Below are positions 1 to 9,299 of a DNA stretch of 64,000 bases, in pieces (position 1 is the first letter of the stretch; every line of letters begins with the position of its first letter). The notes under the pieces were generated by a model. That model was given only the letters and a program-made list of their open reading frames with translations. It was not told the DNA's origin and did no database searches. The position numbers and the translations under genes are program-made. Source of the stretch: Micromonospora inositola (GTDB lineage: Bacteria; Actinomycetota; Actinomycetes; Mycobacteriales; Micromonosporaceae). Where the stretch lies: positions 4,676,001-4,740,000 of the forward strand of contig NZ_LT607754.1 in NCBI RefSeq assembly GCF_900090285.1, written 5' to 3'.

Positions 1-3000
1 TACGCGTTGACCTCGGCCAACGACTCCCCCGGCCGGGACCCGAAGGACTGGACCCTGCAGGGCTCCCAGGACGGCACCACCTGGACCGACCTGGACACCC
101 GGACCGGGGAGAGCTTCCCGCAGCGGTTCCAGACCAAGCAGTACAGCTTCGACAACGGCACGGCGTACCAGCACTACCGGCTGAACGTCACCGCGAACAG
201 CGGCGAGCCGCTGGTCCAGCTGGCCGAGCTGTGGCTGATCGGCCCCGATGCCGGACCCGCTCCGGACAGCACCGTGCAGCGGGCGGTCGTCGACGTCACC
301 GACCGGCAGCACGCGGCGAACAAGGGGCTCCCGCTGACCTGGACCCGCTCCGACCAGTGGATCAACTGGGACCCGAGCCCGATCGGCAAGGTCCACACCA
401 TCGCGCAGGTCGAGGAGGGCACCTACAACGCCGGTCTGAGCGGCAACGGGGCGTTCCACCCGATCTCCTGGTGCCAGGACTACGACGGCGGCCGCTCGTT
501 CTTCACCGGCATGGGCCGTACCGAGGCGAGCTGGACCACCGACAAGCAGTTCCAGGGCCACCTGGCCGGCGCCATCAAGTGGACGACCGGCATGGTGCGG
601 GGTGACTGCCAGGCGACCATCGCGTCGAACTACCGGATCGAGCGGCTCACCGCGACCAACCAGGCGGGCCAGCTCGACCAGATCGGCGAGCCGCACGGCC
701 TGACCGTCGCCCCCGACGGCAAGGTCCTCTACATCGGCAAGGCGGCCTGCCCGACCGGGCCGATCGCCAGCTGGGACGACCCGAAGGTCGGTCTCGGCTG
801 CGGCACCATCCACCAGTGGGACCCGAAGACCAAGCAGGCCAAGCTGCTCACCACTCTGGCCGTGATGGGCAACCGGGGCAGCGGCAGCGAACTGGTGAAG
901 AACGAGGAGGGTCTGGTCGGCATCACCCTCGACCCGAAGTTCGCGCAGAACGGCTGGGTCTACGTCTACTGGATGCCGCACGAGTCCATCGACCGGGATC
1001 GGCGGATCGGCCAGCGGACCGTCTCCCGGTTCACCTACGACGCCGCGAACCAGTCGCTCGACCAGGGCACCCGCAAGGACCTGCTGCACTGGGACACCCA
1101 GATCCACAGCTGCTGCCACGCGGGCGGCGGCATGACGTTCGACGAGAGCGGCAACCTCTACATCGGCAGCGGTGACAGCAACTCCTCCGGCGGGTCGAAC
1201 GGGTACTCCGGCAACAACTGGACCCAGGACTACAAGGGCACCTCGTTCCAGGACGCCCGGCGTACCGCCGGCAACACCAACGACCTCAACGGCAAGATCC
1301 TGCGCATCCACCCGGAGGCGGACGGCACCTACACGATCCCGCAGGGCAACCTGTTCACCGGCAAGGAGGAGGGCGGCGGCAGGGCCCGCCCGGAGATCTA
1401 CGTGATGGGCGTGCGCAACATCGCCCGGATCGCCTGGGACCCGGTCAACCACTGGCTGACGGCCGCGTGGGTCGGCCCCGACGCCGGCGGCCCGAGCCCG
1501 GACCTCGGACCGGCGAAGTACGAGACCGCCACGATCATCACCTCGGCCGGCAACCAGGGCTGGCCGTACTGCATGGGCAACCGGCAGCCGTACCGGGACC
1601 GCAGCTCTGCCGACGCGAACGTGCTGACCGGCTGGTACGACTGCGACAACCTGAAGAACGAGTCGCCGCGCAACACCGGGCTCGTCAACATCCCGCCGGC
1701 CCGGGACAACATGATCTGGTACTCGCCGCAGGGCGGCGGCCCGGTCTACCCGAAGCGGACCGACGGCAGCGGCCTGCCCACGTACGTGCCGGGCGAGGAG
1801 ACGTTCACCCAGCCGTACCTCAAGGGCGGCGGCCAGGCCATCATGAACGGCCCGACCTACCAGCGGGAGAAGGTCGACGTCGACAGCGGCGTCGCCTGGC
1901 CGGCGTACTGGGACAACAAGTGGTTCATCGGTGACGAGTCCAACGCCAACAACCGGATCGCGGTCACCGTGGACCCGGACAAGGTCGCCGACCACGGCCC
2001 GCCGGCGTTCGCCGAGGACCTGCGCCAGATCATCCGCTCCGGCAGCGGCGCCAACCAGCTCCAGTCCTGGATGGACGCCAAGTTCGGCCCGGACGGCGCG
2101 CTCTACATGCTGGACTACGCCGGCGGCTTCTTCAGCCTGCACTCGAACCAGAAGCTGATCCGCGTCGCCTACCAGGGCGGCCCGGCGACGCCGCGGCCAA
2201 GCGACGCCATCGCCCGGGCCGTGGCGCAGAGCAGCCCGAAGACGATCGCCTTCTCCAGCGCCAAGGCCGGCGGCGTCGCCTGGGAGTGGAACTTCGGTGA
2301 CGGCAGCGCGCCGTCGCACGAGGCCAACCCGACGCACACCTACGCCGACTACGGCACCTACCAGGCCACGCTCAAGGTGACCTACGCCGACGGCGAGGTG
2401 GCCACCGCGAAGATCGAGGTCGTCGCCGGCTGCGCGGCGCCGGACGCCCGCAAGACGGTGCAGCTGCTCGACACCGACACCGGCGTGGCCAACCGGCAGG
2501 CCGGCGGCAACTGCACCGTCAACGACCTGATCGACGACGAGCGCAACTGGTCGAACCACGGCCAGTTCGTCAGCCACGTCAACGACGTGGTCAACCAGCT
2601 CCGGGCCGACGGCGTCCTCGACAACCGGGAGTCGGCGACGCTGAGCCGGGCGGCGGCCCAGTCGGAGATCGGCAAGGTCGGCGGGTACCGGTCGCTGTTC
2701 GACGGCACCGCGCAGTCGCTGGCCGACTGGCGGCAGGCGCCCGGCGGGTCGTTCGCGCTGCGACCCGACGGCTCGATCCGCAGCTCCGGCGGGCTCGGCA
2801 TGCTCTGGTACGCCAAGGACGAGTTTGCCGACTTCTCTCTGCGGATGAAGTTCCGGGACGTCTCCGCCGCCGGCGTCAACGCCAACAGCGGCGTCTTCAC
2901 CCGGTTCCCGGACCCGCGGACCCCGGTGGACCAGCGGCCGGCCGGCAGTTGCGGCACGGTCGGATCGGCCCGGACCTCCCAGGCCTGGGTCGCGATCTAC

Positions 3001-3336
3001 TGCGGCCACGAGATCCAGATCTACGACGGGTCCACCGGTGAGCCGCAGAAGACCGGGTCGATCTACAACTTCGACCCGATCGGGCTGGACCAGGCCGGGG
3101 TGACCCCGAAGGCCCAGTGGAACGACTACGAGGTCAGGGTGGTCGGGCAGCACTACACGATCATCCGCAACGGCGTGGTGATCAACGAGTTCGACAACAC
3201 GCCCGGCAAGGCGTCGTCCCGCCAGGGCGACCCGCCCACCGACCTGCGGCAGTTCCTCAGCGGGTTCGTCGGGTTGCAGAACCACGGCACCAACGACCTG
3301 ATCGAGTTCCGCGACGTGCGGGTACGCGAGCTGTGA
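1..3336 (+). CDS. Secreted multidomain carbohydrate enzyme (ThuA / sorbosone dehydrogenase / PKD / DUF1080), 5' partial
   Basis: The reading frame is open at base 1, so the N-terminus lies outside the window. Seen in order (residues counted from base 7): a discoidin (F5/8 C)-like stretch at about 10-80; the C-terminal half of a ThuA domain at about 95-205 (HPISWCQDYDGGRSF, then a GHxxE-like stretch); a glucose/sorbosone-dehydrogenase beta-propeller at about 220-735 (EEGLVGITLDPKF, HAGGGMTFD); a PKD domain at about 755-808 (WNFGDG ... HTYADYGTY); and a DUF1080/concanavalin-like domain from about 895 to the end (NDYEVRVVG). The family is usually extracellular and acts on sugars or polysaccharides. 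The discoidin stretch seems to interrupt the ThuA fold. The substrate cannot be told from sequence. Confidence 0.85.
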   Translation, partial: YALTSANDSPGRDPKDWTLQGSQDGTTWTDLDTRTGESFPQRFQTKQYSFDNGTAYQHYRLNVTANSGEPLVQLAELWLIGPDAGPAPDSTVQRAVVDVTDRQHAANKGLPLTWTRSDQWINWDPSPIGKVHTIAQVEEGTYNAGLSGNGAFHPISWCQDYDGGRSFFTGMGRTEASWTTDKQFQGHLAGAIKWTTGMVRGDCQATIASNYRIERLTATNQAGQLDQIGEPHGLTVAPDGKVLYIGKAACPTGPIASWDDPKVGLGCGTIHQWDPKTKQAKLLTTLAVMGNRGSGSELVKNEEGLVGITLDPKFAQNGWVYVYWMPHESIDRDRRIGQRTVSRFTYDAANQSLDQGTRKDLLHWDTQIHSCCHAGGGMTFDESGNLYIGSGDSNSSGGSNGYSGNNWTQDYKGTSFQDARRTAGNTNDLNGKILRIHPEADGTYTIPQGNLFTGKEEGGGRARPEIYVMGVRNIARIAWDPVNHWLTAAWVGPDAGGPSPDLGPAKYETATIITSAGNQGWPYCMGNRQPYRDRSSADANVLTGWYDCDNLKNESPRNTGLVNIPPARDNMIWYSPQGGGPVYPKRTDGSGLPTYVPGEETFTQPYLKGGGQAIMNGPTYQREKVDVDSGVAWPAYWDNKWFIGDESNANNRIAVTVDPDKVADHGPPAFAEDLRQIIRSGSGANQLQSWMDAKFGPDGALYMLDYAGGFFSLHSNQKLIRVAYQGGPATPRPSDAIARAVAQSSPKTIAFSSAKAGGVAWEWNFGDGSAPSHEANPTHTYADYGTYQATLKVTYADGEVATAKIEVVAGCAAPDARKTVQLLDTDTGVANRQAGGNCTVNDLIDDERNWSNHGQFVSHVNDVVNQLRADGVLDNRESATLSRAAAQSEIGKVGGYRSLFDGTAQSLADWRQAPGGSFALRPDGSIRSSGGLGMLWYAKDEFADFSLRMKFRDVSAAGVNANSGVFTRFPDPRTPVDQRPAGSCGTVGSARTSQAWVAIYCGHEIQIYDGSTGEPQKTGSIYNFDPIGLDQAGVTPKAQWNDYEVRVVGQHYTIIRNGVVINEFDNTPGKASSRQGDPPTDLRQFLSGFVGLQNHGTNDLIEFRDVRVREL

Positions 3337-3431
3337 CGGCACCGGCGCCGGGTGCGGGGGTGCTGTCTCCGTACCCGGCGCCGGGCGTGGGCATCGGCGC
3401 CGTCCGGCCCGTGCAGGTCGGGCGTCGCCGT

Positions 3432-3437
3432 TATGCT
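3432..3437 (+). promoter_or_regulatory. -10 box of a leaderless promoter
   Basis: TATGCT ends six bases before the GTG at 3444, the spacing expected for a leaderless actinobacterial transcript. It supports that start codon. Confidence 0.5.
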
Positions 3438-3443
3438 CCCGCG

Positions 3444-3801
3444 GTGTTCCGAAACCAATTCGCCCACTTCGAGTACGCGATGCGTGAGTTCAACTGGGGC
3501 ACGCCGACCCCGAAGGGGGTGCTCGCCTGCCGCCGGTACTTCCAGCGCCCCGAGATGCAGCGGGAACTCGACGCGTGCGTGGCGAAGTGGCGGGCGGCCG
3601 GGCCGCCCACCCACGCCGACGCGATGGTGTGCCGCAACTGGATCGCCCTCGCCTACGCGCTCTCCGACCGCCGCGCCGAGGCGAGGGCGGTCTTCGACGA
3701 GATCGGCCCGTACGTCGCGAGCCCCCGCCTGGTCCTACTTCTTCGGTGGCCGCAAGCACGGCTTCCTGTCCAACTGGCGGTGGGCCAACCGGCTGCGCTG
3801 A
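3444..3801 (+). pseudogene. Small conserved hypothetical protein, interrupted by a +1 frameshift
   Basis: The GTG start lies six bases after a -10 box. The frame VFRNQFAHFEYAMREFNW... is coherent to about base 3721 and then degenerates, while the +1 frame continues with SYFFGGRKHGFLSNWRWA and stops at 3801. The switch falls on a run of five C at 3722-3726. With four C the reading would be YVASPAWSYFFGGRKHG..., one continuous protein of about 118 residues. Product family not recognised. Either a real frameshift mutation or a homopolymer error in the consensus. It converges on the penicillin-binding protein gene. Confidence 0.65.
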
Positions 3802-3823
3802 GGCCGGCGGCCGGCGGTCACCG

Positions 3824-6178
3824 TCACCCCGGTTTCCTGGTGCGGGACGGCGACAGGGTCAGGGAGGGGAGTGGCGACGGCGACCGGGTGGGGGTGCTCG
3901 TCGGCCGGCCGCTCGGGCTCGCGCTGCCGCAGGGCGCCGGGTCGCAGGTCGGCCGGGCGCTCGGCGTCGGCCGGGCGGTCGGCGTCGGGGACGCGGTGGT
4001 CGGCTTCGGCGTCTCCGGGGTGGCGGTGGGTTCCGGGGCGTCGTCCGGGAACTCCGGGGTGCCGAACCGGTACTTGTCCGGGTCGAGCTTCAGCGCGGCG
4101 GTGGCCTGCTCCATGAACTGCCGCCAGATCGGCCCCGGGCCGGAGGACCCGTACACCTCGTAGCTGCCGTCCTTCGTCTTCAGTGGCTTGCCGTCGCTGG
4201 TGCCGAGCCACACCGCGGCCGCCAGCGCGCCCGTGTAGCCGACCATCCAGGTGTGCACGTTCTGGGTGGTGCTCTGGCCGGCCTGCCAGGTGCCGGTCTT
4301 GCCGGCGGAGTCCCACCCGTTGTCCAGCTTGGCGGCCTTCACCCGGCTCAACGTCCAGTCGAGCTGGTTGATCGCCTCCTTGTCGAGCCCGACGTCGGTC
4401 TGCACCAGCCGCTCGGCGAACACGCGCTCGTCACCCTTGGTGACCGACCGGACGAAGTGCTGCTCGGCCCGCTTCCCGCCGGCGGCGAACGTCGCCATCC
4501 CGTTGGCGTGGTCCTGCACGGCGATGCCGTACTGGCCGATGCCGACCTCGGTGGAGAAGCGTCCCGCCATCTCCTCGGCCGGCTGGCCGCGCAGCTCGAC
4601 CCGCTGCGGCCGAGGGTTGCCCTTCTCCGTGGCCCACATCGAGTCGACGCCGGCCCGGGTGGCCATGTCGATCACCTTCGCCGTGCCGAGCTTCTCGGTC
4701 AGCTCGAAGTAGGTGACGTTGAGCGAGGCCACGGTGGCCTCCCACAGCGCGCAGTCCGGCTGGCACGGTGCGTGCTCGGCGTTGCGGATCGGGCCGGCCG
4801 GGCTGCCCTTGGTCCGGCCCGACTCCGGGAACTCCTTGGTCTCCGGCGAGTCGAAGTGCTCCTTCACGGAGATCTTGTCCCGTACGGCGGCGGCCAGGTC
4901 GTACACCTTGAACGACGATCCCGGCGGGTGCTGGCCGAAGCCGCGGGCCTCCCCGTTCTCGTCGTAGTACCACCCGGCGTAGTCGGCGCCGTTGCCGTCG
5001 TTGCCGCCGTAGTAGCCCAGCACCCGGCCGGTGCCCGGCTCCACCGCCACCAGCGCGGCCTGCCAGTTCTTCGGCTGCCCGCGGACCGCCTCCGGCGCGC
5101 TGTCGCGCCGGATGTCGGCGGCCGCCTCGGCGGCGTCCTGGACCCGCTTGTCGATGGTGGTGACGATCTTGAACCCACCGTTGCGGATGAAGTCGGCCGG
5201 TTTGCCCTTGAACGCGTCGGTCTGCCGCAGCTCACTGAGCACGTGGTTGACCACCAGGCCGGTCGGCCCGTCGAGCCCGGACCGGCCGGCGTTCGGGTCG
5301 ATCGTTTTCACGTCGTCCGGGTACGCCAGGTTCGCCGCGTCCTCCGCCGACAGGTACCCCAGCTTCACCATGCCGTCGCGGATGTAGTTCCACCGGTCGA
5401 TCGAGTTCTGCCGGGCTTTCGCGTTGCGCCGCGGGTCGTAGCCGGGCGAGCCCTCGGGGTCGTTCGGGTCGGCCTCCGGCTGCTTCACCATCGCGCAGAG
5501 CACCATCGCCTCCGCCGGGGTCAACTGGTTGGCCGCCGGCGCGTCCCGACGCACCGTCTTACCGAAGTACGTCTGCGCGGCCGCCTCGATGCCGTACGCG
5601 CCCCGCCCGAACGGCACCGTGTTCAGGTAGAAGCCGAGGATCTCCTCCTTGGCGTACTTGTCGTCGAGCTTCCAGGCGATGACCGCCTCCCGGAGCTTGC
5701 GGGAATAGGTGACGCCCTTGAGGTCGGCGGCGACCCGCGCATACTGCTGGGTGATGGTCGACGCGCCCTGCCGCTGGCCGCCGGTCACGTTCGACCAGGC
5801 GGCGCGCAGCACGCCGGAGAAGTCGATGCCCTTGTTGGTCCAGAAGCTGCGGTCCTCGGCCGCCACGATCGCCTGCTTGGCGGAGTCGTTCATCTGGTCG
5901 TACGGCACGATCGTCCGGTTCTCCGCGCCCAGCGTCGCCATCTTCGTGCGGCCGTCCGCGTAGTAGACCGTGGTCGACTCCGGCAGCCTGAGGTCGGTGG
6001 GAGTGGGCACGCTGTCGAAGTAGTAGCCGCCGGCCACCAGGCCGGAGCCGGCGAGCAGCGCGAACACGGCCAGGAAGATCAGAATGCGGTGGCGCCGACG
6101 CTTCCGTCCCGCGGGGGCGACCCGCGCTCCGGAACCGTCGGCGGCGTTGTAGTTGTCACCGTTATGAAGCACCCGCAC
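3824..6178 (-). CDS. Bifunctional penicillin-binding protein (GT51 transglycosylase / transpeptidase)
   Basis: Class A PBP of 784 residues that polymerises and cross-links peptidoglycan on the outer face of the membrane. Seen: a basic cytoplasmic N-terminus; one membrane anchor at about 31-54; a GT51 domain with the catalytic Glu in AAEDRSFW (about E108) and GASTITQQ at 138-145; a transpeptidase domain with SSFK (Ser about 420), SLN at about 487 and a KTGT box; then a long Pro/Thr/Ser-rich tail of about 70 residues, usual in actinobacterial homologues. The GTG start at 6178 is preceded by GGAGGG at a good distance; a second GTG two codons inside is the alternative. Monocistronic by context. 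Confidence 0.93.
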   Translation of the reverse strand: MRVLHNGDNYNAADGSGARVAPAGRKRRRHRILIFLAVFALLAGSGLVAGGYYFDSVPTPTDLRLPESTTVYYADGRTKMATLGAENRTIVPYDQMNDSAKQAIVAAEDRSFWTNKGIDFSGVLRAAWSNVTGGQRQGASTITQQYARVAADLKGVTYSRKLREAVIAWKLDDKYAKEEILGFYLNTVPFGRGAYGIEAAAQTYFGKTVRRDAPAANQLTPAEAMVLCAMVKQPEADPNDPEGSPGYDPRRNAKARQNSIDRWNYIRDGMVKLGYLSAEDAANLAYPDDVKTIDPNAGRSGLDGPTGLVVNHVLSELRQTDAFKGKPADFIRNGGFKIVTTIDKRVQDAAEAAADIRRDSAPEAVRGQPKNWQAALVAVEPGTGRVLGYYGGNDGNGADYAGWYYDENGEARGFGQHPPGSSFKVYDLAAAVRDKISVKEHFDSPETKEFPESGRTKGSPAGPIRNAEHAPCQPDCALWEATVASLNVTYFELTEKLGTAKVIDMATRAGVDSMWATEKGNPRPQRVELRGQPAEEMAGRFSTEVGIGQYGIAVQDHANGMATFAAGGKRAEQHFVRSVTKGDERVFAERLVQTDVGLDKEAINQLDWTLSRVKAAKLDNGWDSAGKTGTWQAGQSTTQNVHTWMVGYTGALAAAVWLGTSDGKPLKTKDGSYEVYGSSGPGPIWRQFMEQATAALKLDPDKYRFGTPEFPDDAPEPTATPETPKPTTASPTPTARPTPSARPTCDPAPCGSASPSGRPTSTPTRSPSPLPSLTLSPSRTRKPG

Positions 6179-6296
6179 CCGATACCCTCCGACTGGTCGG
6201 CCGAATCGTGAGCTCGTTCGCGGTGCCAGGCTAGCGGAGGTGCGCGTTGCTCATGCTGGCCGACGGCAGGGAACGCTGGCTCGGTGGTCAACCGGA

Positions 6297-6325
6297 TTGC
6301 GGCGGGCGAGCCCATGGAGTAGGTT
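6297..6325 (+). promoter_or_regulatory. Promoter of the leader peptide / acetyltransferase unit
   Basis: TTGCGG (6297-6302), a 17-base spacer and TAGGTT (6320-6325) form a good vegetative-type promoter. The first strong ribosome-binding site downstream serves the small leader ORF at 6363, not the acetyltransferase. Confidence 0.5.
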
Positions 6326-6362
6326 CCCACGCACGCCGTCGAGCTGGGAGGAGGTCAGAACA

Positions 6363-6413
6363 ATGTCCGATGTTCTGCGCCCCCTCCGCGCCCCGGCGTC
6401 CACGCGGATCTGA
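6363..6413 (+). CDS. Putative 16-residue leader peptide
   Basis: ATG preceded by a very strong Shine-Dalgarno (GGGAGGAGG); it encodes MSDVLRPLRAPASTRI and stops 33 bases before the acetyltransferase start. It is rich in Arg and Pro. The stop codon falls in the loop of a GC-rich hairpin at 6388-6424, so ribosome position on this ORF could control folding of that hairpin. Leader function is inferred from position, the strong ribosome-binding site and the hairpin. Confidence 0.4.
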   Translation: MSDVLRPLRAPASTRI

Positions 6414-6424
6414 CCCCGGGGCGC
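6388..6424 (+). promoter_or_regulatory. Hairpin overlapping the leader ORF, possible attenuator
   Basis: A perfect 9-bp stem (GCGCCCCGG at 6388-6396 with CCGGGGCGC at 6416-6424) and a 19-base loop. The left arm lies inside the leader ORF. No U-tract follows, as is common for terminators in this GC range. Confidence 0.35.
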
Positions 6425-6446
6425 TCGCTTTCCGGAGGATCAACCT

Positions 6447-7412
6447 GTGACCGATCTGGTCATCCGTCCGCTCGTCGCGGGCGAGGAGAGTCTGTTCGAT
6501 TCCATGCCCGACCCGCTGCCCCAACTGCGCCAGGTCGGTTACGCCGACGGGATCGCCGGCGGTGGCTACCGGCCCGAGAACACCTGGGTCGCCCTCCGAG
6601 CCGGCCGGGTGGTCGGCCGCGCGGCGTGGCTCCTCCTGCCGGGTGCCGTCGGCGCCCCCTGGCTGGAACGGTTCGACCTGGACGCCGAGCCGGAGGTGGG
6701 GGCCGCGCTGCTGCGCGCCGCCCATGAGGCACTCGGCGGTCCCCAGTTGTACTACGCCGCCCTGCCGGCGCACTGGCGGCGCCGGCCGGAGGTGCTGGCC
6801 GTGGTGAAGGCGCCGATGGCGGCGGCCCGGCTCGCCGGGCTGGTCGAGCGCGGGGAGCGGCTGAGATGCTCCTGGACGGGCACCCCGCTACCGGCGACTT
6901 CCGGGCGGTACACCTTCCGCCCGGCCGTCGACGCGGCGGAGATCAACGCCCTGGTCGCCCGGATCGCCGAGCCGGACGTGCTGACCGGCGTGGAGGTGGC
7001 GCGGGCGGTCGGCGGAGTGGACCTGGCGACCGACCCGTTGGCCTGGCTGACCGGTCCCGTCGGGGACTGGCGCATCGCCTTGGACGCCGGGAAGCCGGTC
7101 GGCGTGGTCGGACCGGCCGGGGATGCCTGCTACCCGCTGATCGCCTACCTCGGCCTGCTCGACGAGGCCGTCCGGGGCGAGCTGCTGGCCGAGGCGGTCG
7201 GGGTACTGGCCGCCGGCGGCGCCCGCGAGGTGATCGCCGACGTGGACGCCCACCGGGTGGCGGTGCTGGCGGAACTGGAACGGACCGGATTCCGGCAGTT
7301 GCGCTCCCGGGTCGTCTTCGAACCCGCCGCCGGTCCGCCGTCCGGCTCGGCCGGCACGCCCGGCTCGGCGGCCGCCGCTGGATCCGTGCCCGACCGGGCC
7401 GGTCAGGACTAG
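6447..7412 (+). CDS. Tandem GNAT-type N-acetyltransferase
   Basis: Protein of 321 residues with two GNAT-like halves (about 1-150 and 155-295). The second half holds the most recognisable acetyl-CoA-fold segment, running from the VGVVG strand to the C-terminal LERTGFRQLRSRVVFEP. The last 25 residues are a low-complexity Gly/Ser/Ala tail. The GTG start has a strong site (GGAGGATCAACCT). It follows a short leader ORF and hairpin and ends at a terminator shared with the convergent acetyltransferase. Substrate unknown. Confidence 0.7.
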   Translation: MTDLVIRPLVAGEESLFDSMPDPLPQLRQVGYADGIAGGGYRPENTWVALRAGRVVGRAAWLLLPGAVGAPWLERFDLDAEPEVGAALLRAAHEALGGPQLYYAALPAHWRRRPEVLAVVKAPMAAARLAGLVERGERLRCSWTGTPLPATSGRYTFRPAVDAAEINALVARIAEPDVLTGVEVARAVGGVDLATDPLAWLTGPVGDWRIALDAGKPVGVVGPAGDACYPLIAYLGLLDEAVRGELLAEAVGVLAAGGAREVIADVDAHRVAVLAELERTGFRQLRSRVVFEPAAGPPSGSAGTPGSAAAAGSVPDRAGQD

Positions 7413-7432
7413 CTCATCCAGGTGCGCCCCGA

Positions 7433-7464
7433 CCGGGGCGGTCCCTCATGGGGGACCGCCCCGG
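7433..7464. terminator. Bidirectional terminator hairpin
   Basis: A perfect 13-bp stem (CCGGGGCGGTCCC with GGGACCGCCCCGG) and a 6-base loop between two convergent acetyltransferase genes. Confidence 0.75.
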
Positions 7465-7507
7465 GTCCGTCCCGGCCGGGCCGCTGACGCTGGCCGGCCG
7501 GCCACCG

Positions 7508-8194
7508 TCACCGGTGGGCGTACCCGCTCAGGCGGTCGTTGCGCACCCGGACGGGCGAGTGGCGGGCGGCCCATCGCGCGACCGTGTTGCCGCTCATCCG
7601 GCCCGCCCAGAACGGGGACAGCCGCCACATCGGATGCGCGATCCCCCCGCCCGGCAGCGGGAAGGCCTCGCCGCTGGAGTACCCGTTTCGCTGGTGGAGG
7701 TCCCGGTCGGCCGTGGTGAGCGCCTCCACGTAGGTCGGCAGGCCCAGCGTGTCCATCCACCGTTGACTGCCGGCGAGGACGGCGGCGGCCCGCTTCCTCC
7801 AGTCGGGGCCGGGCACCGCCAGGAACGCCAGATGGTTGTGGGCTTCGGCGGGACGCCGCGCGGCGAGGGTCCGGCCGAGGCGGAGGAAGCGGTCGCGGTG
7901 GGCGCCGCACGCGGCCCCCAGGCGTTCGTCGTACCCGGCGGGCGCCGGGATCGGCCGGTAGCGGTGGAACCAGACGGTGGCGGCGGTGCCGTCCTGGAGG
8001 AGGAACGCGTCGCCGAAGAGCAGCGCGTGCTCCGTCCAGATGCGGGCCACGGCGGCCAGCGCGCCGGATCGGCCCGGCTCGTCCGGAACGAGCCAGGCGC
8101 CGAGGGGGGTGGGGGAGAGGGTGTCGGTGATGAGATCGACGATCCGGTCGATGTCGCGCCATCGGGCGCGGACGACGGATGTTGTCACGGTCAT
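7508..8194 (-). CDS. GNAT-family N-acetyltransferase
   Basis: Protein of 228 residues starting MTVTTSVVRARWRDIDRIV. A typical GNAT core follows (HLAFLAVPGPDW, then a C-terminal half ending RNDRLSGYAHR). The open frame extends far upstream, but the ATG at 8194 has an AGGAG site eight bases before it and begins the family-like sequence; the upstream extension is Arg/Pro-rich shadow. Acyl acceptor unknown. Confidence 0.8.
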   Translation of the reverse strand: MTVTTSVVRARWRDIDRIVDLITDTLSPTPLGAWLVPDEPGRSGALAAVARIWTEHALLFGDAFLLQDGTAATVWFHRYRPIPAPAGYDERLGAACGAHRDRFLRLGRTLAARRPAEAHNHLAFLAVPGPDWRKRAAAVLAGSQRWMDTLGLPTYVEALTTADRDLHQRNGYSSGEAFPLPGGGIAHPMWRLSPFWAGRMSGNTVARWAARHSPVRVRNDRLSGYAHR

Positions 8195-8357
8195 GGAAGA
8201 GCTCCTGGTGACGATCACGATCGGAGGCGTCGCCGACCCGGCGCCGCGCACCCGGCGCGGCGGTCCACGGGTCGGCCACGGGGCCACTGGGGCCGTCGGG
8301 GCACTGATCCGCACGACTGGCCGGAGCGGCCACCAGGCGCACTCCGGCGGCCGCTGC

Positions 8358-9146
8358 TCAGGCGGGTCTGGTCCCCGGCCGCGGCGATCGGGAGGAGAGG
8401 CCGTCCGGGCGGGCCTGGTGGCAGCGCTGTCTCCGTACGACGGGCGGCGTCCAGGCCGCCGCCGACGCGACGGCGGCGTCGCAGTGCGGGGCGCCGGAGG
8501 AACCGGCGCTGCTCGGGTCGGGAACAGACCCGAGCAGGAGCTGGTCGATGTCCGACCGGAGCGGGGGTGCGGGGCGGCGGTGCGTGCCGTCCGTCTCCCG
8601 CGGTGACCACTGGCGCACCGCGGTGTCCGGCCGGCGCTTGGTGACGTCGGCGTTCGGCGGGCGGCCGGCGTGTTCCGGCGTCGGGGCGGCAGGCGCCGTC
8701 CGGCCCGGCGGTGGACCTGCCGCCTCGTCGACCGGGGGATCGGCCCGGTCTGTTGGCCCGGTGCCTGGGACCGGCGTCGGGGCCCGGCGGGCCGGCGCGG
8801 CCGCCGGCCGGCGGTGCGGCGGCGCGCCCGGCGCGGTGCGGTGCGGGTGGGCCAGGGGCGGCGGAGCGGGCCGGGTCGAGGCGGCCGGTGGCGTCGCCCC
8901 GCGGTTCCTGGTCGGCGGCATGGCGGCGCCGGGCGGATCAGGGCGGTCCGTCGGCGGCAGGACGTGGGACCGGACGTCCCGGAGGAGGTCGACCGGGCCC
9001 GTGACCGTGACGGCGGGCGGCGGGTCGGCGGCGTACGCGGTGTCGCCGGTGACCGCGTCGTAGACGCTCCACGCACCGGTCACCCCGGCGACCAGGAGGC
9101 CCAGACGCAGCGCGATCCGCGTCAGCCGCTCGCCGCGTCGCCTCAT
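8358..9146 (-). CDS. Hypothetical single-pass membrane protein with Pro-rich tail
   Basis: Protein of 262 residues. ATG at 9146 with an AGAGGTG site. A basic N-terminus (MRRRGERLTRIALRLG) leads into a hydrophobic segment at about 11-25 and then YDAVTGDTAYA, which could be a signal-anchor or a signal peptide ending in an Ala-x-Ala-like site. The remaining 220 residues are Pro/Ala/Arg/Thr-rich and probably disordered. No family recognised. It is divergent from the kinase gene at 9300. Extent of the C-terminal part is less certain because it is low complexity. Confidence 0.55.
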   Translation of the reverse strand: MRRRGERLTRIALRLGLLVAGVTGAWSVYDAVTGDTAYAADPPPAVTVTGPVDLLRDVRSHVLPPTDRPDPPGAAMPPTRNRGATPPAASTRPAPPPLAHPHRTAPGAPPHRRPAAAPARRAPTPVPGTGPTDRADPPVDEAAGPPPGRTAPAAPTPEHAGRPPNADVTKRRPDTAVRQWSPRETDGTHRRPAPPLRSDIDQLLLGSVPDPSSAGSSGAPHCDAAVASAAAWTPPVVRRQRCHQARPDGLSSRSPRPGTRPA

Positions 9147-9299
9147 CCCCGGCACCTCTCCGAGCCCCGGACAGCGTCGGGGCCAACGCCCGCACTCTAC
9201 CGAAAGCGCTCGGTCGATCACAGAGCGCGGCTGATCAGAGTCGGGCGCGTCGCGGCCGGGCAGGAGTGGAACCTCGCCGCCCTGGGTACCACGGCGGCC

